Both the position numbers and the translations under genes were made by a program. 64,000 nt of DNA from Thermothelomyces thermophilus ATCC 42464 (taxonomy: Eukaryota; Ascomycota; Sordariomycetes; Sordariales; Chaetomiaceae): NCBI RefSeq assembly GCF_000226095.1, contig NC_016476.1:3038001-3102000 (forward strand), read 5' to 3'. Under the pieces are notes generated by a model that was not told where the DNA came from, made no database searches, and saw only the letters and a program-made list of their open reading frames with translations. Numbering within the stretch: the first letter of the stretch is position 1; every line of letters starts with the position of its first letter. Shown one piece after another: positions 22,806 through 33,851 of this stretch.

Positions 22806-23267
22806 ATGTCGAGCATTCTGCAGACCATGCGGTCCGCCGCACTCGCCACGAAGTCGCTCGCCTCGTCGATGCGCGCCCTTTCCCTCTCGACTCCAAAGAA
22901 GACGGTGCTCCCCGCAGTGCAGGCCCGGTGTCTGTCTCAGGCTGCTCTCTCGGCTTCGAGCAGGACCACCTTCGCTCGGGGTTCGGTTACCCCGGCCGTG
23001 CAGAGCGGCTTAGCAGTGTTCCAGAAGCAGCAGGCTCGGGGAATGAAGGTGCGCAGCGCCATCAAGAAGCGGTGCCAGCATTGCAAGGTCAGTATGGGAC
23101 ACACTCAACCGGGCGAACTCGTTCGGGTTATCGTTTTTCGTCCGGGCTAATCTCGTACTTTTTCGCGAGGCGGACAGGTCGTCCGGCGGAAAGCGAACAA
23201 GCGGCACAATGGTTATCTCTACATCATATGCCCTGCGAACCCGAGGCATAAGCAGCGCCAGGGGTAA
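22806..23267 (+). CDS. RTC6: Mitochondrial ribosomal protein bL36m
   Basis: Exons 22806-23087 and 23178-23267 (intron gtcagt..gacag, 90 nt) give 123 aa. The first 75 or so residues are rich in Ser, Arg and Ala without acidic residues, a mitochondrial presequence. The mature bL36 domain starts at RGMKVRSAIKKRCQHCK and ends CPANPRHKQRQG, with the Cys-Cys-Cys-His zinc set (CxxC, then C and H). bL36m sits near the peptidyl transferase region of the large mitoribosomal subunit; the yeast homologue is Rtc6. The splice falls directly after CQHCK. It converges on LYRM2, whose stop is 276 bases away. Confidence 0.95.
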
Positions 23268-23542
23268 GCGGTGATGTTCTGCAACAAGCGTCTGTTCTGA
23301 TACCACTGGGAGCCGGGTTCTTGTACGATACGCGCAACGGGGTATAGAGTGGCCGAGGACGGTGTGACAAGGATTGGGGCTTTACAACTCGGCTCAATCA
23401 GCCGTGGTCCATCCGCTGGATGAGACAACCTACGCAGAGCGTCAAAGAAAAAATAGACCCATTGCGGCACGAATTGGCAACGGATTGCGGGGACAAGGTA
23501 GAGCTGACTGGGGCCGGAGGGTTGGAACCTGTCTGTCTTTTT

Positions 23543-23959
23543 TTACATGCCGTTAATGTACCTCTCCATGTTCTCCCACTCCGTCTTGCCTGTCGACAGG
23601 AGATACCGTATATGGCCCTTTGTCCAGTCAGCGCAGGTCGCGGCAGAAGATGACGGAGGTAAACTGACAAGGTCCTTGACGTCGCGATGTCTCTCAAACT
23701 CGTCCCTCACAAACTTGCGCGTCTCAGCGCGAGTCTTGGTGTCTGGGATTTTGCGTGTGCTCCGGATGATGGCCCTGTAGAAGGACAAGACCCGTGTTCG
23801 TTGAATGAACTAAGTGACGGGTTAACCAACACTCATCTTCCATGTGTTCCAGGAGAGGGCGACACTGACATGGTCCAAACTCAGCGCCGCATCGAGTCTC
23901 GGCCTCCGGTTCGTCGCATATGTGCGAAAGAACCGCAATGGAGTCGCCAAGGCGCGCAT
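23543..23959 (-). CDS. LYR-motif mitochondrial protein, LYRM2-like
   Basis: Three short exons, 23959-23870, 23809-23669 and 23617-23543, join in phase to 101 aa. Exon 1 gives an Arg-rich mitochondrial presequence (MRALATPLRFFRTYATNRR) and ends LSLDH. Exon 2 continues FIQRTRVLSFYRAIIR, where SFYR stands at the L-Y-R site, then the conserved Phe region ETRKFVRDEFERH. Exon 3 gives HIRYLLSTGKTEWENMERYI. The second intron is 51 nt, a multiple of three and stop-free, so a longer frame reads through it. LYRM2 proteins belong to the complex-1 LYR family, which dock acyl carrier protein to respiratory assembly or iron-sulfur machinery; the exact client is not known to me. Residue order matches what I recall of Sordariales LYRM2. 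Confidence 0.85.
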
Positions 23960-24496
23960 CAATTAACGGATAGGCCCTAAGCTGAATCTACTTGAAAGGA
24001 GTTACCGAGGCCGTTCTCGCACAGCCCATTGACGCTGTAACTGGGTCGCGGTGAGAGCCCGAGTTTCTCGAACATCAGTGTCCCAGGATTCGGGAGTCGA
24101 AATCTCGGCTGGCAATGACGAACTTGCAGCTGCGAACGTCATGCTTGGCGGACCCACTTCCCAAACAATCGACATGAAAAGAGAACCTACGCTGCCGAAC
24201 GGCCAGCCAAACAAATCGCTGAAATGTACGGAGTAGTAAACCAAACTCTATGTTTTACCTTGGTGTACTTAGTACGTGCGCTGGGAATGATGCAAAACAA
24301 TAGAACTTGCCCGCATGGCGCACTCCTATATGGAGTCTTCTTAATCTCGAAATGGAAACAATCATGATATTCAGACTTCTCAAGCACACTCTCGTAATCG
24401 ATACGCGGGAGTGGGCCCGCCTATACGTCGGCCTCGGTACAGAAGGAATAAAGCAGACAAGTGGACGGCAAAAAGGGGATGGGAAAAAATAAGCAC
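23960..24496. other. Upstream spacer of LYRM2
   Basis: Promoter-side spacer. A minus-strand open frame of 80 codons (24244-24002) partly overlaps the LYRM2 leader region and has no motif; it could at most be an upstream frame. Nothing else is recognised. Confidence 0.4.
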
Positions 24497-24569
24497 TCCT
24501 CCGGGAAGGCTCGAACTTCCAACCTCCTGATTAACAGTCAGACGCGCTAGCCAATTGCGCCACAGAGGA
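24497..24569 (-). tRNA. tRNA-Asn (anticodon GTT)
   Basis: Read on the minus strand, a 73-nt cloverleaf starts TCCTCTG and ends CGGAGGA. The D arm is GCGC-AATTGGCTA-GCGC. The anticodon arm CTGAC-TGTTAAT-CAGG gives GTT. The T arm is GGAAG-TTCGAGC-CTTCC. No intron is present. Confidence 0.95.
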
Positions 24570-25049
24570 TAACTTGTTTAAATGGGGCTTCCCTATTGAT
24601 TCTAAGAGCCGCTGCAAGCTGCACAAGTGGGAAACAAGGACACAGCATACAGGAATAAACGCACGCAACACTCGGGTTGAACGGGAATGTTTGATATTTC
24701 TCCCCCGTTTGATATCTCAGGTCGGAGATAGTCCGAGTATGAAGTAAAACGGATGGACATGTTGTGAAAATTGGATACCTTATATAACACAAGATCCGCG
24801 TTGAAGGGGATAATTAATTGGGGAAACTAGCACTAGTCGGTATGTATTTCAAGCTCGAGGGAGCGCTGACGTGCAAACTTCCCCTTAATTATCCACCACG
24901 TATCACTTTGATGGAAAGCCCGCCTGAAGATGCCACAGCCGGAAACTCGGCCCAACTCGGGGCCCGCCAACCTCCAGAGCCCACATCGCGTCCCCGACGC
25001 CTAGGTCTTCACATCCAAAACCTTGTCTCCGTGGCCAGTCCCACGGTGT
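24570..25049. other. Spacer between tRNA-Asn and GMC gene
   Basis: 480 bases with two 60-80 codon minus-strand frames that overlap and carry no motif. It holds the 5' flank of the tRNA and the GMC 3' UTR. Nothing else is seen. Confidence 0.45.
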
Positions 25050-26951
25050 CTACGCCTTCGCGCGGTCCTCCTTGATCAGATCCGCAGCTCGCTCCGCAAC
25101 GGCATACACGACGCTCTGGATATTGCCTACCGGCTCGATGGGGAACACGCTAGCGTCGACGACCCGCAGCCCCCGGGTGCCGTACACGCGCAGGCGCTCG
25201 TCGACCACGCCGCCCTGGTCGCGCGGGCGCATCGTGCAGCTGCCCGAGACGTGGAAGACCGAGATCTGGCGCTGGCGCACAATCTCGCGCGCGGTCTCGA
25301 GGTCGTCGGCCCGCAGCGGCGGCTGGCGCTTGCCGCCCTGCTTCAGGACCCGGCCGAACGGGGTGGCCGAGTCGACGATGCGCTCGACGAACTGCACGCC
25401 GCGCGCCAGCAGCTCCAGGTCGAGCGGGTCCGAGTTGTACCGCGGGTCCCAGAGCGGCGCCGCCCTGATGTCCGGGCTGGTGATGTGGACCTTGCCGCGG
25501 GAGAAGGGCTGGTGGATGAAGGTCATGACGCTGATGTAATTCTCGGGGAGCACGGGTGTGATGTACTGCGCCATGCTGGTCGGATTCTCGGGGATGTCCA
25601 CCTGGCTGGGGAAGAGGAGGAATTCGAAGGTGGCTTCGGAGGGGGATTCGACCAGGTCGCGAAGGACCTTGCCTTCGGCCGTGGAAAAGCTCGACTCGTG
25701 CCGGGCGAGCAGTTCGGCCTTGGCCTCGGCCGAGACGACGCCAGAGCCGTCGACGAGCGGGGTGTAAGCGACGCTGATGACGCTCTGGCCCAGCGGCCCG
25801 GCGCCGCCGCCCGACTGGTACATGCCTACGACGGCCTGGAGGACGTTGGGATCGCGCAGGACGTCGCCCGAGGGCACGCCGTCGGCGACCTCGAAGCTCT
25901 GGCAGACGATGGGGTGATCCTGCACGTGCTCGCCCACGTTGGGATTATCTACGACGACGGGGATGTTGTGCTTCTCGAGCAGCTCGCGGCCGCCGACGCC
26001 CGAGAGCTCGAGAATCTGCGGGCTCTGGAGCGCACCCGCGGCCAGGATGACTTCGCCGCAGGCCGAGACCTGCTTCTTCTGGCCATCCTTGGTGATGATC
26101 TCGACACCAGTCGCGACCGCGTCCCCCTCGCCGCCGGCCGTGTCAAAGAGGACCCGGGCGACCAAGGTCTCGGTGAGCACGACGAGATTTGGCCGCTTGG
26201 CCACGTCGGGGGTGTAGTACGCGGGGCCGGCAAAGCTCCTCGTGTGCGTAGCTGGATCGATGGAGGCGTGGTTCTGGAAGGCTCCCAGCGCCTTCCCGTC
26301 GCGGGGATCGGTCGAGACCTCGAGGCCAAGGCTAGCAAATGTCTCCAGCCAAGCCTTGTTCGTCACATTGTGCCCATCCGTGTGCGAAACCTGAATAGGA
26401 CCGTCGCCCGCCGCCAAGCTCTCGTCGATGTAGGTCAGGCCAAGCAAGTCTCGGGCGGACTGAGGCGACGGGTGGACAGTGGCAAACTTGCGCAGGTAGG
26501 GGGCCAGCGCGTCATAGTTCCAGCTCGGATTGCCCAGGGCGGCCCAAGAGTCGATGTTGCCCTTGGATGGGTAGAGCAGCATCATGAAGTTGAGACCGGA
26601 GGTCCCACCGAGCATCTTGCCCCGAGCCTGGTTGATACGTCGGTTGTTCAGGGTTGGCTGTGCGACTTGTGAGCCGGGGTATGCACACGGCTAAGGGATT
26701 TCTCTGGGGCGGATGCATCCAACCTGCGGGGGCGAGCTGAAGTTCCAGTCATACTCGTCCTTTCCGTAGAGGCCGGCCACAAGGCCTGGTGTCAGGACCA
26801 AGGGATCGGCGTTGCGGTCGGCGCCGGCTTCGACGACGAGAACGCGGACATTGCTGTCCTCAGAGAGACGGTTGGCGACAACGAGGCCGGCAGTGCCGCC
26901 GCCGACCACAATGTAGTCAAACGGCTGGTCTAGGTCCACGGACGCCATCAT
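25050..26951 (-). CDS. GMC-family FAD oxidoreductase (choline dehydrogenase-like / aryl-alcohol type)
   Basis: Exons 26951-26724 and 26657-25050 (intron gttgg..acag, 66 nt) give 611 aa. The Rossmann FAD site is DYIVVGGGTAGLVVANRLSE near residue 12, followed by VEAGAD. The GMC signature 1 region reads RINQARGKMLGGTSGLNFMM. The C-terminal active site shows the conserved His in SVFHVSGSC and, at the second position, Asn in PVGNIQS, the His-Asn pair seen in cellobiose dehydrogenase and choline oxidase relatives rather than His-His. There is no signal peptide, so an intracellular enzyme is likely. Substrate cannot be told. No cytochrome P450, polyketide synthase or other cluster gene is next to it. 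The unusual donor gttgg lowers confidence in the intron slightly, but NNRRINQARG follows naturally. Confidence 0.88.
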
Positions 26952-28089
26952 GGGGATCTGCCGACCGGGGGGGGATATCTAGGGCGGGATCTCGTATCTG
27001 GTGGGACGGAACACCGGGCCAGGCCAAGGGGTCTGGCGGGCGATCGAATTTGGCGAGTCGGGCTCAAGTCGCAGCCGAAGGGTATGAGTGCGACCTCGGC
27101 CAGGGGCTTGCTGAGAGGCGGGAGAAGCTGCGACTCAAGGGTAGATAATATATATATCCCGGGCCACATCGAGCATCCGGTGCACTCGAACCCGCCCCCT
27201 CCGCCCATCAGGCAACCCCTCATGAGCTCTCCAACAGCTCCATGGAGGATGTTGGCTGTTGGCTGTACCTGTAGTGGAACAGGTCAAGTCGGGTGAAACA
27301 CCGGGTTTCCGTGGTGGCATCGCTCCACCTCGCTGCTGAGCCCCGCGTCACCCCCTCGTCACCCCCTCACCCCTCCGGGCCATCTCTGGAGCTCGTTGGA
27401 TGGCGCGACCGTCTGTCACTGGCCGCATGGGCTGGTCTACTGGAGGTTTGCGCGGGTTAAACGCGCCAAGGGCGCCATAAACACCAATGAGTGGGCAGGT
27501 AAGGTGCGGAGTGCGCTAGATAAATTTCACATATCTCAGAAGTTGAAAGAAAGAACAGAAAAGATGATCACATTCACAAGCGGCTAGATCAAGTCGACCG
27601 GAAAGGCGTTAATTGGCTAACAGAAACAGGGCGCGGCAGAGGGGTGCTCACTCGCCAGCAGGGGTTCTAGGGCCTTGGCAGCAGGTCCCATTTTCGAAGG
27701 AGTACGTGTACGGATTATATATGTATGTAACTACTTGCCTCAGGCAGTCATCCGGACTCGATGCACGGTACCTTGGTCGCGCAAGTTGTGATAACGCAGT
27801 GGAAAGCGCGCTAAGTGCCAATTGACCAACGAGCCGACCGAAAAGAACTTCAAAATGCAGTCAGGATCTGCGCCGCAAATTGCAAATAAAGCTTATCTAA
27901 GCGCTACATCAAATGTAACGTGTAGGGAACATATATCAAATGTATAACGCCGCCTGCTTACGTAGTACTACTTTCTAATCAGTTGAATATAGACATTCTG
28001 TAGTACGGATATTATACTATGTTCCATGTAGTTATGTGCAAGCATGGTAAGTCTGTATCTGCGTTTTCGTGTATGAGAAAACCGCTACT

Positions 28090-28124
28090 CCGTACTCCGT
28101 ACTCTAAGGACGTACGGAGTACGG
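28090..28124. repeat. Inverted repeat, 13-bp perfect arms
   Basis: CCGTACTCCGTAC (28090-28102) and GTACGGAGTACGG (28112-28124) are perfect inverted copies around a 9-nt loop. One of the dispersed spacer motif family. Confidence 0.85.
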
Positions 28125-28690
28125 ATTATATAGAGCCTAACGCCGTAGTCTCCACTCTAGTTATAGACGAAGCTTACACTATGCTTATACAGAGTACACT
28201 AGTGTAAGGGACCTTACCTGCTTTAGAATAGGATACCTGCACAAGCCCGTTTCTGTTACGATATCTGCAGAACCGCAGCTCGGTTCCTGCCGTCTCTCCA
28301 CTATACCTGGTCGGCTTCCACGTTCACACCAAGTATGCCCGTGACATGACTTAGTATAGTATGCGCACACTACGAGTATTCAATTTTTTGTATTACCGCG
28401 AGCTGAACGGCCTGCACGTGGGAACATAGCAACGGTTTTCTTCTGATCTCCTGATCATGAATAAAGACCGCGGAGCGAACTCCGCCCTATCTTTTGCGGC
28501 ACAACCATCCGTACGGAATCCCAAGCTCGAGGTCTCGCGAGTACACTCACCCCGCCCTCCCCCTTCCCCACCCTGACCCTCATTTCTCCCCAGGGACCAG
28601 GTCCCAGCTCCGGTTTCCACTGCCCTAGCCTGTGATCGCCGACTCCCTAGTGGACAGAGTATACACTACGGACGTCGTACGGGTAGTGGT

Positions 28691-28731
28691 GTAATCCGTA
28701 CTTGTATGTACGTGTACGGAGTACGGATTAC
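28691..28731. repeat. Inverted repeat, 12-bp perfect arms
   Basis: GTAATCCGTACT (28691-28702) and AGTACGGATTAC (28720-28731) form a perfect stem with a 17-nt loop that itself contains TACGTGTACGG. A further GTACTCCGTAC copy lies at about 28752-28762. Confidence 0.85.
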
Positions 28732-30083
28732 TGTATGTATATACCCAGTAGTGTACTCCGTACACAGCACTCTGATAGGTTCGCATGTCTCCATCTCTTC
28801 GAATTCCGTTTCATTCCCGGTATGCTCCCGTCTTGACGAACAAGCGGGTCCTGGAACAGAAACGCGCCCTCTCCTTGGGTTCCCCTATAGGAGGGGGGAT
28901 GCCGGCAATACGCTGTACAATACACTGCTCTGAAAGTAAACCTGGGTAACGAAGCCAGGATTGTGCAGCCATTGGACATACTCTCTTAAACATGAGCCAA
29001 TAAACGCGGATTAGGTTTGTCACCTATGCACCAACTGGAGCTACGAAGATACTTTGTCCGAAGGCAGGAGTTCACTGCGGCACTGAACTCAGCTAACTCC
29101 GTGCTTGTATACTATGTATACTTCGAAGCTCTCTACCGGCCCGAAAACCACGAGACGCCCAGCAACCCATGCTCCAGGACCCCCCCGATGCGACCTTCAC
29201 GCCACACTCTGGCTGGCAGCGGCACGGATGAGAAATCTGCTCTTCCAGGATCCCAGACAACATTACGCTTCGAGAACCCGGTGCGCCATACACTACTACA
29301 CTATATCTACGCAGTACACTACACTAACCACCACACCATCACTAGGTTTGTAGTCCGAACGGCGAACTAATAATAAACAATATTCACTAACTACCTACAT
29401 CCTGTTATGTATACTGTATAAATGTAAACCCCGTACTTGCTTTAGTAGGTCGTACATATATATATACAACTACAAAATATACCAACTGGTCAGTGATGCT
29501 CACCGATGGCCAGTTCGGCCACTTTCCCTCATTCCCCTGTCGCCCAATCCCTGTCACTTCAATTTCGGGAGATGCCTCCCCCGTTCGTGCAATGGAGTAG
29601 TACTGTGTAGAGTTTCTTGTAACTTTTTTTTCTTCTAACTATCGCATGAATCCCTTGTGAGCATCCCTCACCCTCCTTGTTTTTTTTTTCCTCCCTGTCT
29701 TGCATCTTCCCATCTTGCCCCAGTCTCGTCCCACCCTGATTTCGGCACTTGAACCGCGCTACGGGAAACGGGTCATCCCCGTGCCGCGCCATGGGAATGC
29801 CGAAATCTGAAAGGCAGGGTTGCGTAACGCTTTGCTGACACATGTCGACAACCTTACCCTTGCTCCTTCTGTTCATGTTTCGCCCCCCTTTTTCGAACCC
29901 AGCACAAAGTGCGTTATATCCCATGCCCATACCTTACTTCTTCTGCTAAGCGCTAAGTAGGACGTCAGCGTTCGCCTTGCCCCGGGTCTTTGTTTCTGAG
30001 AGAACTTGTGTCTACCACCGCATGAAGAAGAAGCAGTCAAAAACGAAGCCGGCATAGCCCGCCAGCACTCACTTGCAGGCACC

Positions 30084-31402
30084 ATGTTCGACTACATAGA
30101 GTTTCCTATGCTCCCCATCGTGAGGGTTCACCTCGTCATCAACTGCGTCCTAGCCTTCCTGACCGTATCAGTTGTGGGCTTGCGTCTCGTGGCCCGCTTC
30201 GTGACCGGTGCCGGACTCTGGTGGGATGACTACCTCATCCTCTTCGCCTTGCCGCAAGGCCTCGGCATGTTAATCATTCAGGGGCTGTGTAAGTACAAAC
30301 AAGACTTCCACAACAAGATGGTCCTGTCACCGGACGCAGTTGCTGTGACTACCTCGGATAATAAATATGTCGAACTGACCAACTCGTTCCAAAGGGGCGC
30401 CCATGGGCATTGGCTACCCCGTGACCGAGACACTGCCGAACCTGGAAACCATCCTCAAGCTCCTCGTCGCCTACGAGCTCATCTACTCCACCGCGATCGG
30501 CACCATCAAGGTCAGCGTCTTGTTGTTCTACCTCCGCGTCTTCGTCAACCGGGGCCTGCGCATGGCGACCAAGGCCGCCCTGGCGTTTGTCATGCTCTGG
30601 AACATCGGCAACATTCTCCAGGTCTTCTTGATCTGCCGCCCATTTGCCAAGACATACAGCTTGACGGTCGAGGGCGAGTGCGGCGACCAGGTGGCTTCTT
30701 TCATCGCCATCGGCGCCTTCAACGTCATCAGCGACGTCATCATCCTCACGCTCCCGCTCCCGACTGTCTGGTCGCTCAAGATGGCGACACCCACCAAGTT
30801 CGGCTTGACGGGCGTCTTCCTCGTCGGTCTAGTGTACGTATTTCAGGAAGGGCCCGGAAAGAAAGGGGAGGGCCACGCGCGTCACGGAGAGTGCTCGTAA
30901 CTAACGGCCACGCAGTGTCAGCGTCATCGCCATCATCCGCATCGTTACCCTCACACGGCTCGACCTCCAAAACCTCACGGGCACCATGATCTGGGCCGAC
31001 TTCTGGTCCGCCACCGAGCCTAACCTTGGCATCCTCTGCGTCAGCCTGCCCATGCTGGGCTCGCTGTTGTCACGCTGCCTCCCTTCGCGCCGGGGCAATA
31101 CCAAGCTTGCCTACCACTCGTCAGGGAACGGCGCCAACGGAAGCGCCTTCAGCAAGCTCAAGGACCAGAGCCAGACGGACACCCAGATCCCGCTCGAGAA
31201 TATCTATGCCGCAAACCAAGAGGTACATTATCAGTCGGCCGTCGGTGCCGGCCGGACCCCCGAGCCTTTGCGGACAGCGCCGGATGCCGACAAGGACAAA
31301 GACAGCGGTTCCGATGTGGCCCTGACGGACCAGCCGACCCATCTTAGCGACCAGAAGAACGGCATCCGGGTGCAGACCAAGTGGACCATCTCGCACAACT
31401 GA
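30084..31402 (+). CDS. PTH11-like / fungal rhodopsin-domain integral membrane protein
   Basis: Exons 30084-30288, 30395-30833 and 30916-31402 join in phase to 376 aa. Seven hydrophobic segments lie between residues 10 and 290. The extracellular/loop block DDYLILFALPQGLG and the segment AIGTIKVSVLLFYLRVF are characteristic of the fungal rhodopsin domain family. After helix 7 (FWSATEPNLGILCVSLPMLGSLL) comes a hydrophilic tail of about 90 residues rich in Ser, Asp and Lys. There is no N-terminal CFEM domain. Some members, such as Magnaporthe PTH11, are G-protein-coupled-receptor-like sensors in the plasma membrane; most are of unknown function and the ligand here cannot be guessed. ATG 30084 is used because the frame upstream opens only from TTG. 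Confidence 0.85.
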
Positions 31403-32131
31403 GCACACAGCCTTCAATCACGGGCTGGTACATATGCCATTGATTTTACCTTTCTATTCTTCTCTTTGTTTCTTCTTTCTCTGTGTTTGGCCACTGGTGT
31501 CCAACCTGTGTACATACAAAAAAATTGCGCATACATACATATCACGTCACGGAACAGGCAATTTGAGGGTTCTGAGCTTGGGGGGGTTGTGGTGCGCCAA
31601 AATAGACCATGTCTTTTCCAAGACCCTGGCTCTTGGGCCTTTTTTCTTTGTTTTTCCTCTTCTTGTGGGGAAGGTAATGATACAAGGGAGACTCGGATGA
31701 GAAAAGTGGGAAACGATAGCACGACAATAGAGAAAAGTCTCATGGCGTGCAGTGTTCTCCTTCCGGCTTTTGCCGCCAGGAAAAGGTGATGCTCCCCCAC
31801 GAACAAAGTTAGTTTGAAAAGCTTGGCTCGCGGAATCATACCGTTATCTCGAGGTGGAGACTTGAGTTGCATTCGCTAATTTCAAAGACATCGCGGAGTT
31901 TTCCGATTTGGTTGTGCCACCCCTGTGCGCCCCAGGACCGGTCCAAGGGTGCTACACTGCCTCGGACCGTTGATGAAGGGGGTAGAGTGTCAATTTCAAA
32001 TCTACCCGAGGGCGCCCGAGGGCGACTGTCAGTGGGATCTGTGAACCCAGGATCACCGAGCTCGCTTGGATTACACAACATCCCGTTACTTAGATACGCA
32101 CCTATAGGTTGGTAGTGGTGTGATGGAGGTC
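31403..32131. other. Spacer between PTH11-like gene and TIR element
   Basis: Contains the 3' UTR of the PTH11-like gene. A 152-codon minus-strand frame (31872-31414) runs over it but is low-complexity in places and motif-free. No gene is recognised. Confidence 0.45.
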
Positions 32132-32133
32132 TA

Positions 32134-32805
32134 CGGAGGTTGGTCCGGGAAGACTTTGCAATCCTGTGCCAAGGCTAGGCATCTAACGTGCGAAGTGCAC
32201 CCACAATCTTATTTATACTATAAGTTATATAGTAAACAGATCCTCACCGCACATCCAGGTTCCTCTCTACCTATCCTGCCCATCAGAGCCTACAAGTCTA
32301 TATCGAAAGGATCCAGGGGAATATCAAATGGGTGATCCGACTTGCTAGAGGAAACGAATATAAGGAGGGTACAGTTCCTAAACCACTCCCCCCAGGTGAG
32401 GAGGAGCCTGGTTATCGTGTATAGCGCGAATGGCTTCAGAAATCGGGTGCCGAAAAGGAAGCTAAATTGGAAGCCGAGATGGCCACTGTTGATAAGGATA
32501 TTGTAGATAGACTTCGTGGTAGAGAGCTTGTATATCTAATACGTAGGCGACGTTAGCGACGGACTTGTAAGTAGGGAAGATGATATACCTACTAGTAAAA
32601 TAGAGCCTCTTGACTACAAAAAATAGCGAATTATTACAAATGTTCAAAATAAGCCTAGTTTTAAGCTTAGTTTGAAGTGTTAGATACGTCTGTAAGCTCG
32701 GTTTAGCTATAGTGTGTAAGTGTCTCTTACGGTGCTGGCTGACTATACTGTATGCCAAGGTCTTGGCAACCTGGGCATTGCAAAGTCTTCCCGGACCAAC
32801 CTCCG
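32134..32805. mobile_element. 672-bp TIR element with near-perfect 32-bp ends
   Basis: Left end CGGAGGTTGGTCCGGG continues through AAGACTTTGCAAT; the right end carries exactly the same sequence inverted (about 32777-32805). With the flanking TA on both sides (32132-32133 and 32806-32807) the match is more than 30 bases without a mismatch. After it the arms stay similar with small gaps (GCCAAGGC against GCCAAGACCTTGG). TA flanks suggest Tc1/mariner-type insertion. The interior is AT-rich. Around 32310-32550 there is a charged, weakly coding-looking stretch that I cannot assign, and no intact transposase. The high identity of the ends suggests a fairly recent arrival (inference). Confidence 0.75.
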
Positions 32806-32807
32806 TA

Positions 32808-33851
32808 GTGTATCCTAGTCACCAGAGTCGCCAGGAACAGGGATTTTGTGGTGGTTGCAACAGAATTACCCGATTCGGTTACTAAGTCGCCGAAACCGAG
32901 CCCAACTATCGCGATAGTGGTACTGAACTGATCGTCAACGTGATACGAATCCAGTTCTGATGGTTGGAAGATGGTTAGAAGCGAGTGCTCGCTACCATTT
33001 GATGGAAGATTGTTGTGGTAAAATCAAGATAGTTCAATAGCTCGATGTCCTCTAAGTTCGTGGGTTCCTGTACACTGGCCCTGCAGCCAGGTATAAGAAG
33101 AGGGTAGAACAAAGAAGGCTCTGCCCCACAACACCAGGACCCACTAGGGCTTATCTAATCTAACCTTACATGAAAGACGCGTCCGCAGACACCGTACTGC
33201 ATCAGGGGGACAGCCCGAGACACGAGGGGGCTTTGTTTCTGGGAGACCTGGATTAACGTGGCGTGTGGCAGCCAAAAGCAAAGTGAAGTGCAAAGATTGG
33301 AATGGATTGGGAGGGGATGGAATAGACGGTCGGTAGGCTGTCCTTGATGTTGCCATACCTACGTTACCTGATCTAAGCGGCATGTGGGAACGCCTAGTGT
33401 TGATCTTAGCGAGACGACAACTAGAGTTTCAGATTACGGAAGCACTCTGCTTCCTGTCGTTGAACGAGATTGACGGTACATAGGTAAGCCGACGGGTTCT
33501 AAGTAGCATCGGCGTAAGATAGGTTTGATCGAGGGTGTGATATCCTGAGTAAACGCGGTTGATTGGGTAAGACGGCTTGTAATATCGAGCCACTGCTCGG
33601 TGAGACAAGATGTCGAATCTGCGCTGTGTCGATCTCCCGAACAGAGTATTCTCCGTCAGGTTGGGTCGAGGTAGCAGCCTGCCTTTGGATGGTGACTCGG
33701 ATCGATCAAAAATCTCGCCGGGTCACGGCGGTCTTCACAGTGACACTCAGGAAGAGCACCGTTTTAGAAGTCCAGATCTAACAGATAATTAGGCGGATCA
33801 CAAAATGCTGAATCCCCTGATTTGTCACCACCAGGGCTCGCACACTATTAG
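32808..33851. other. Spacer between TIR element and CAB4
   Basis: 1.04 kb with only short, overlapping frames. The 3' UTR of the minus-strand CAB4 gene should lie at its right end. I see nothing else. Confidence 0.45.

Larger units (their letters stand above)
26952..30083. other. 3.1-kb gene-free spacer with short palindromic motifs
   Basis: No open frame here carries recognisable motifs. The stretch 27700-29480 is AT-rich and contains many copies of TACGGAGTAC/GTACTCCGTA-type words, two hairpins listed separately, and the microsatellite TACATATATATATA near 29452. The last 100 bases form the 5' leader of the PTH11-like gene; the open frame there extends upstream only through a TTG codon. Confidence 0.5.

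Noticed and set aside
24002-24244. 80-codon minus-strand frame above LYRM2
   Set aside because: It does not join LYRM2 in phase and lacks the presequence found in the true first exon at 23959-23870.
25023-26672. 549-codon plus-strand frame opposite the GMC oxidoreductase
   Set aside because: Same antisense effect of GC-rich third positions; no domain and biased composition.
25050-31402. GMC oxidoreductase plus PTH11-like gene as part of a secondary-metabolite cluster
   Set aside because: No synthase, P450, transferase or cluster regulator is nearby, and 3 kb of empty spacer separates them.
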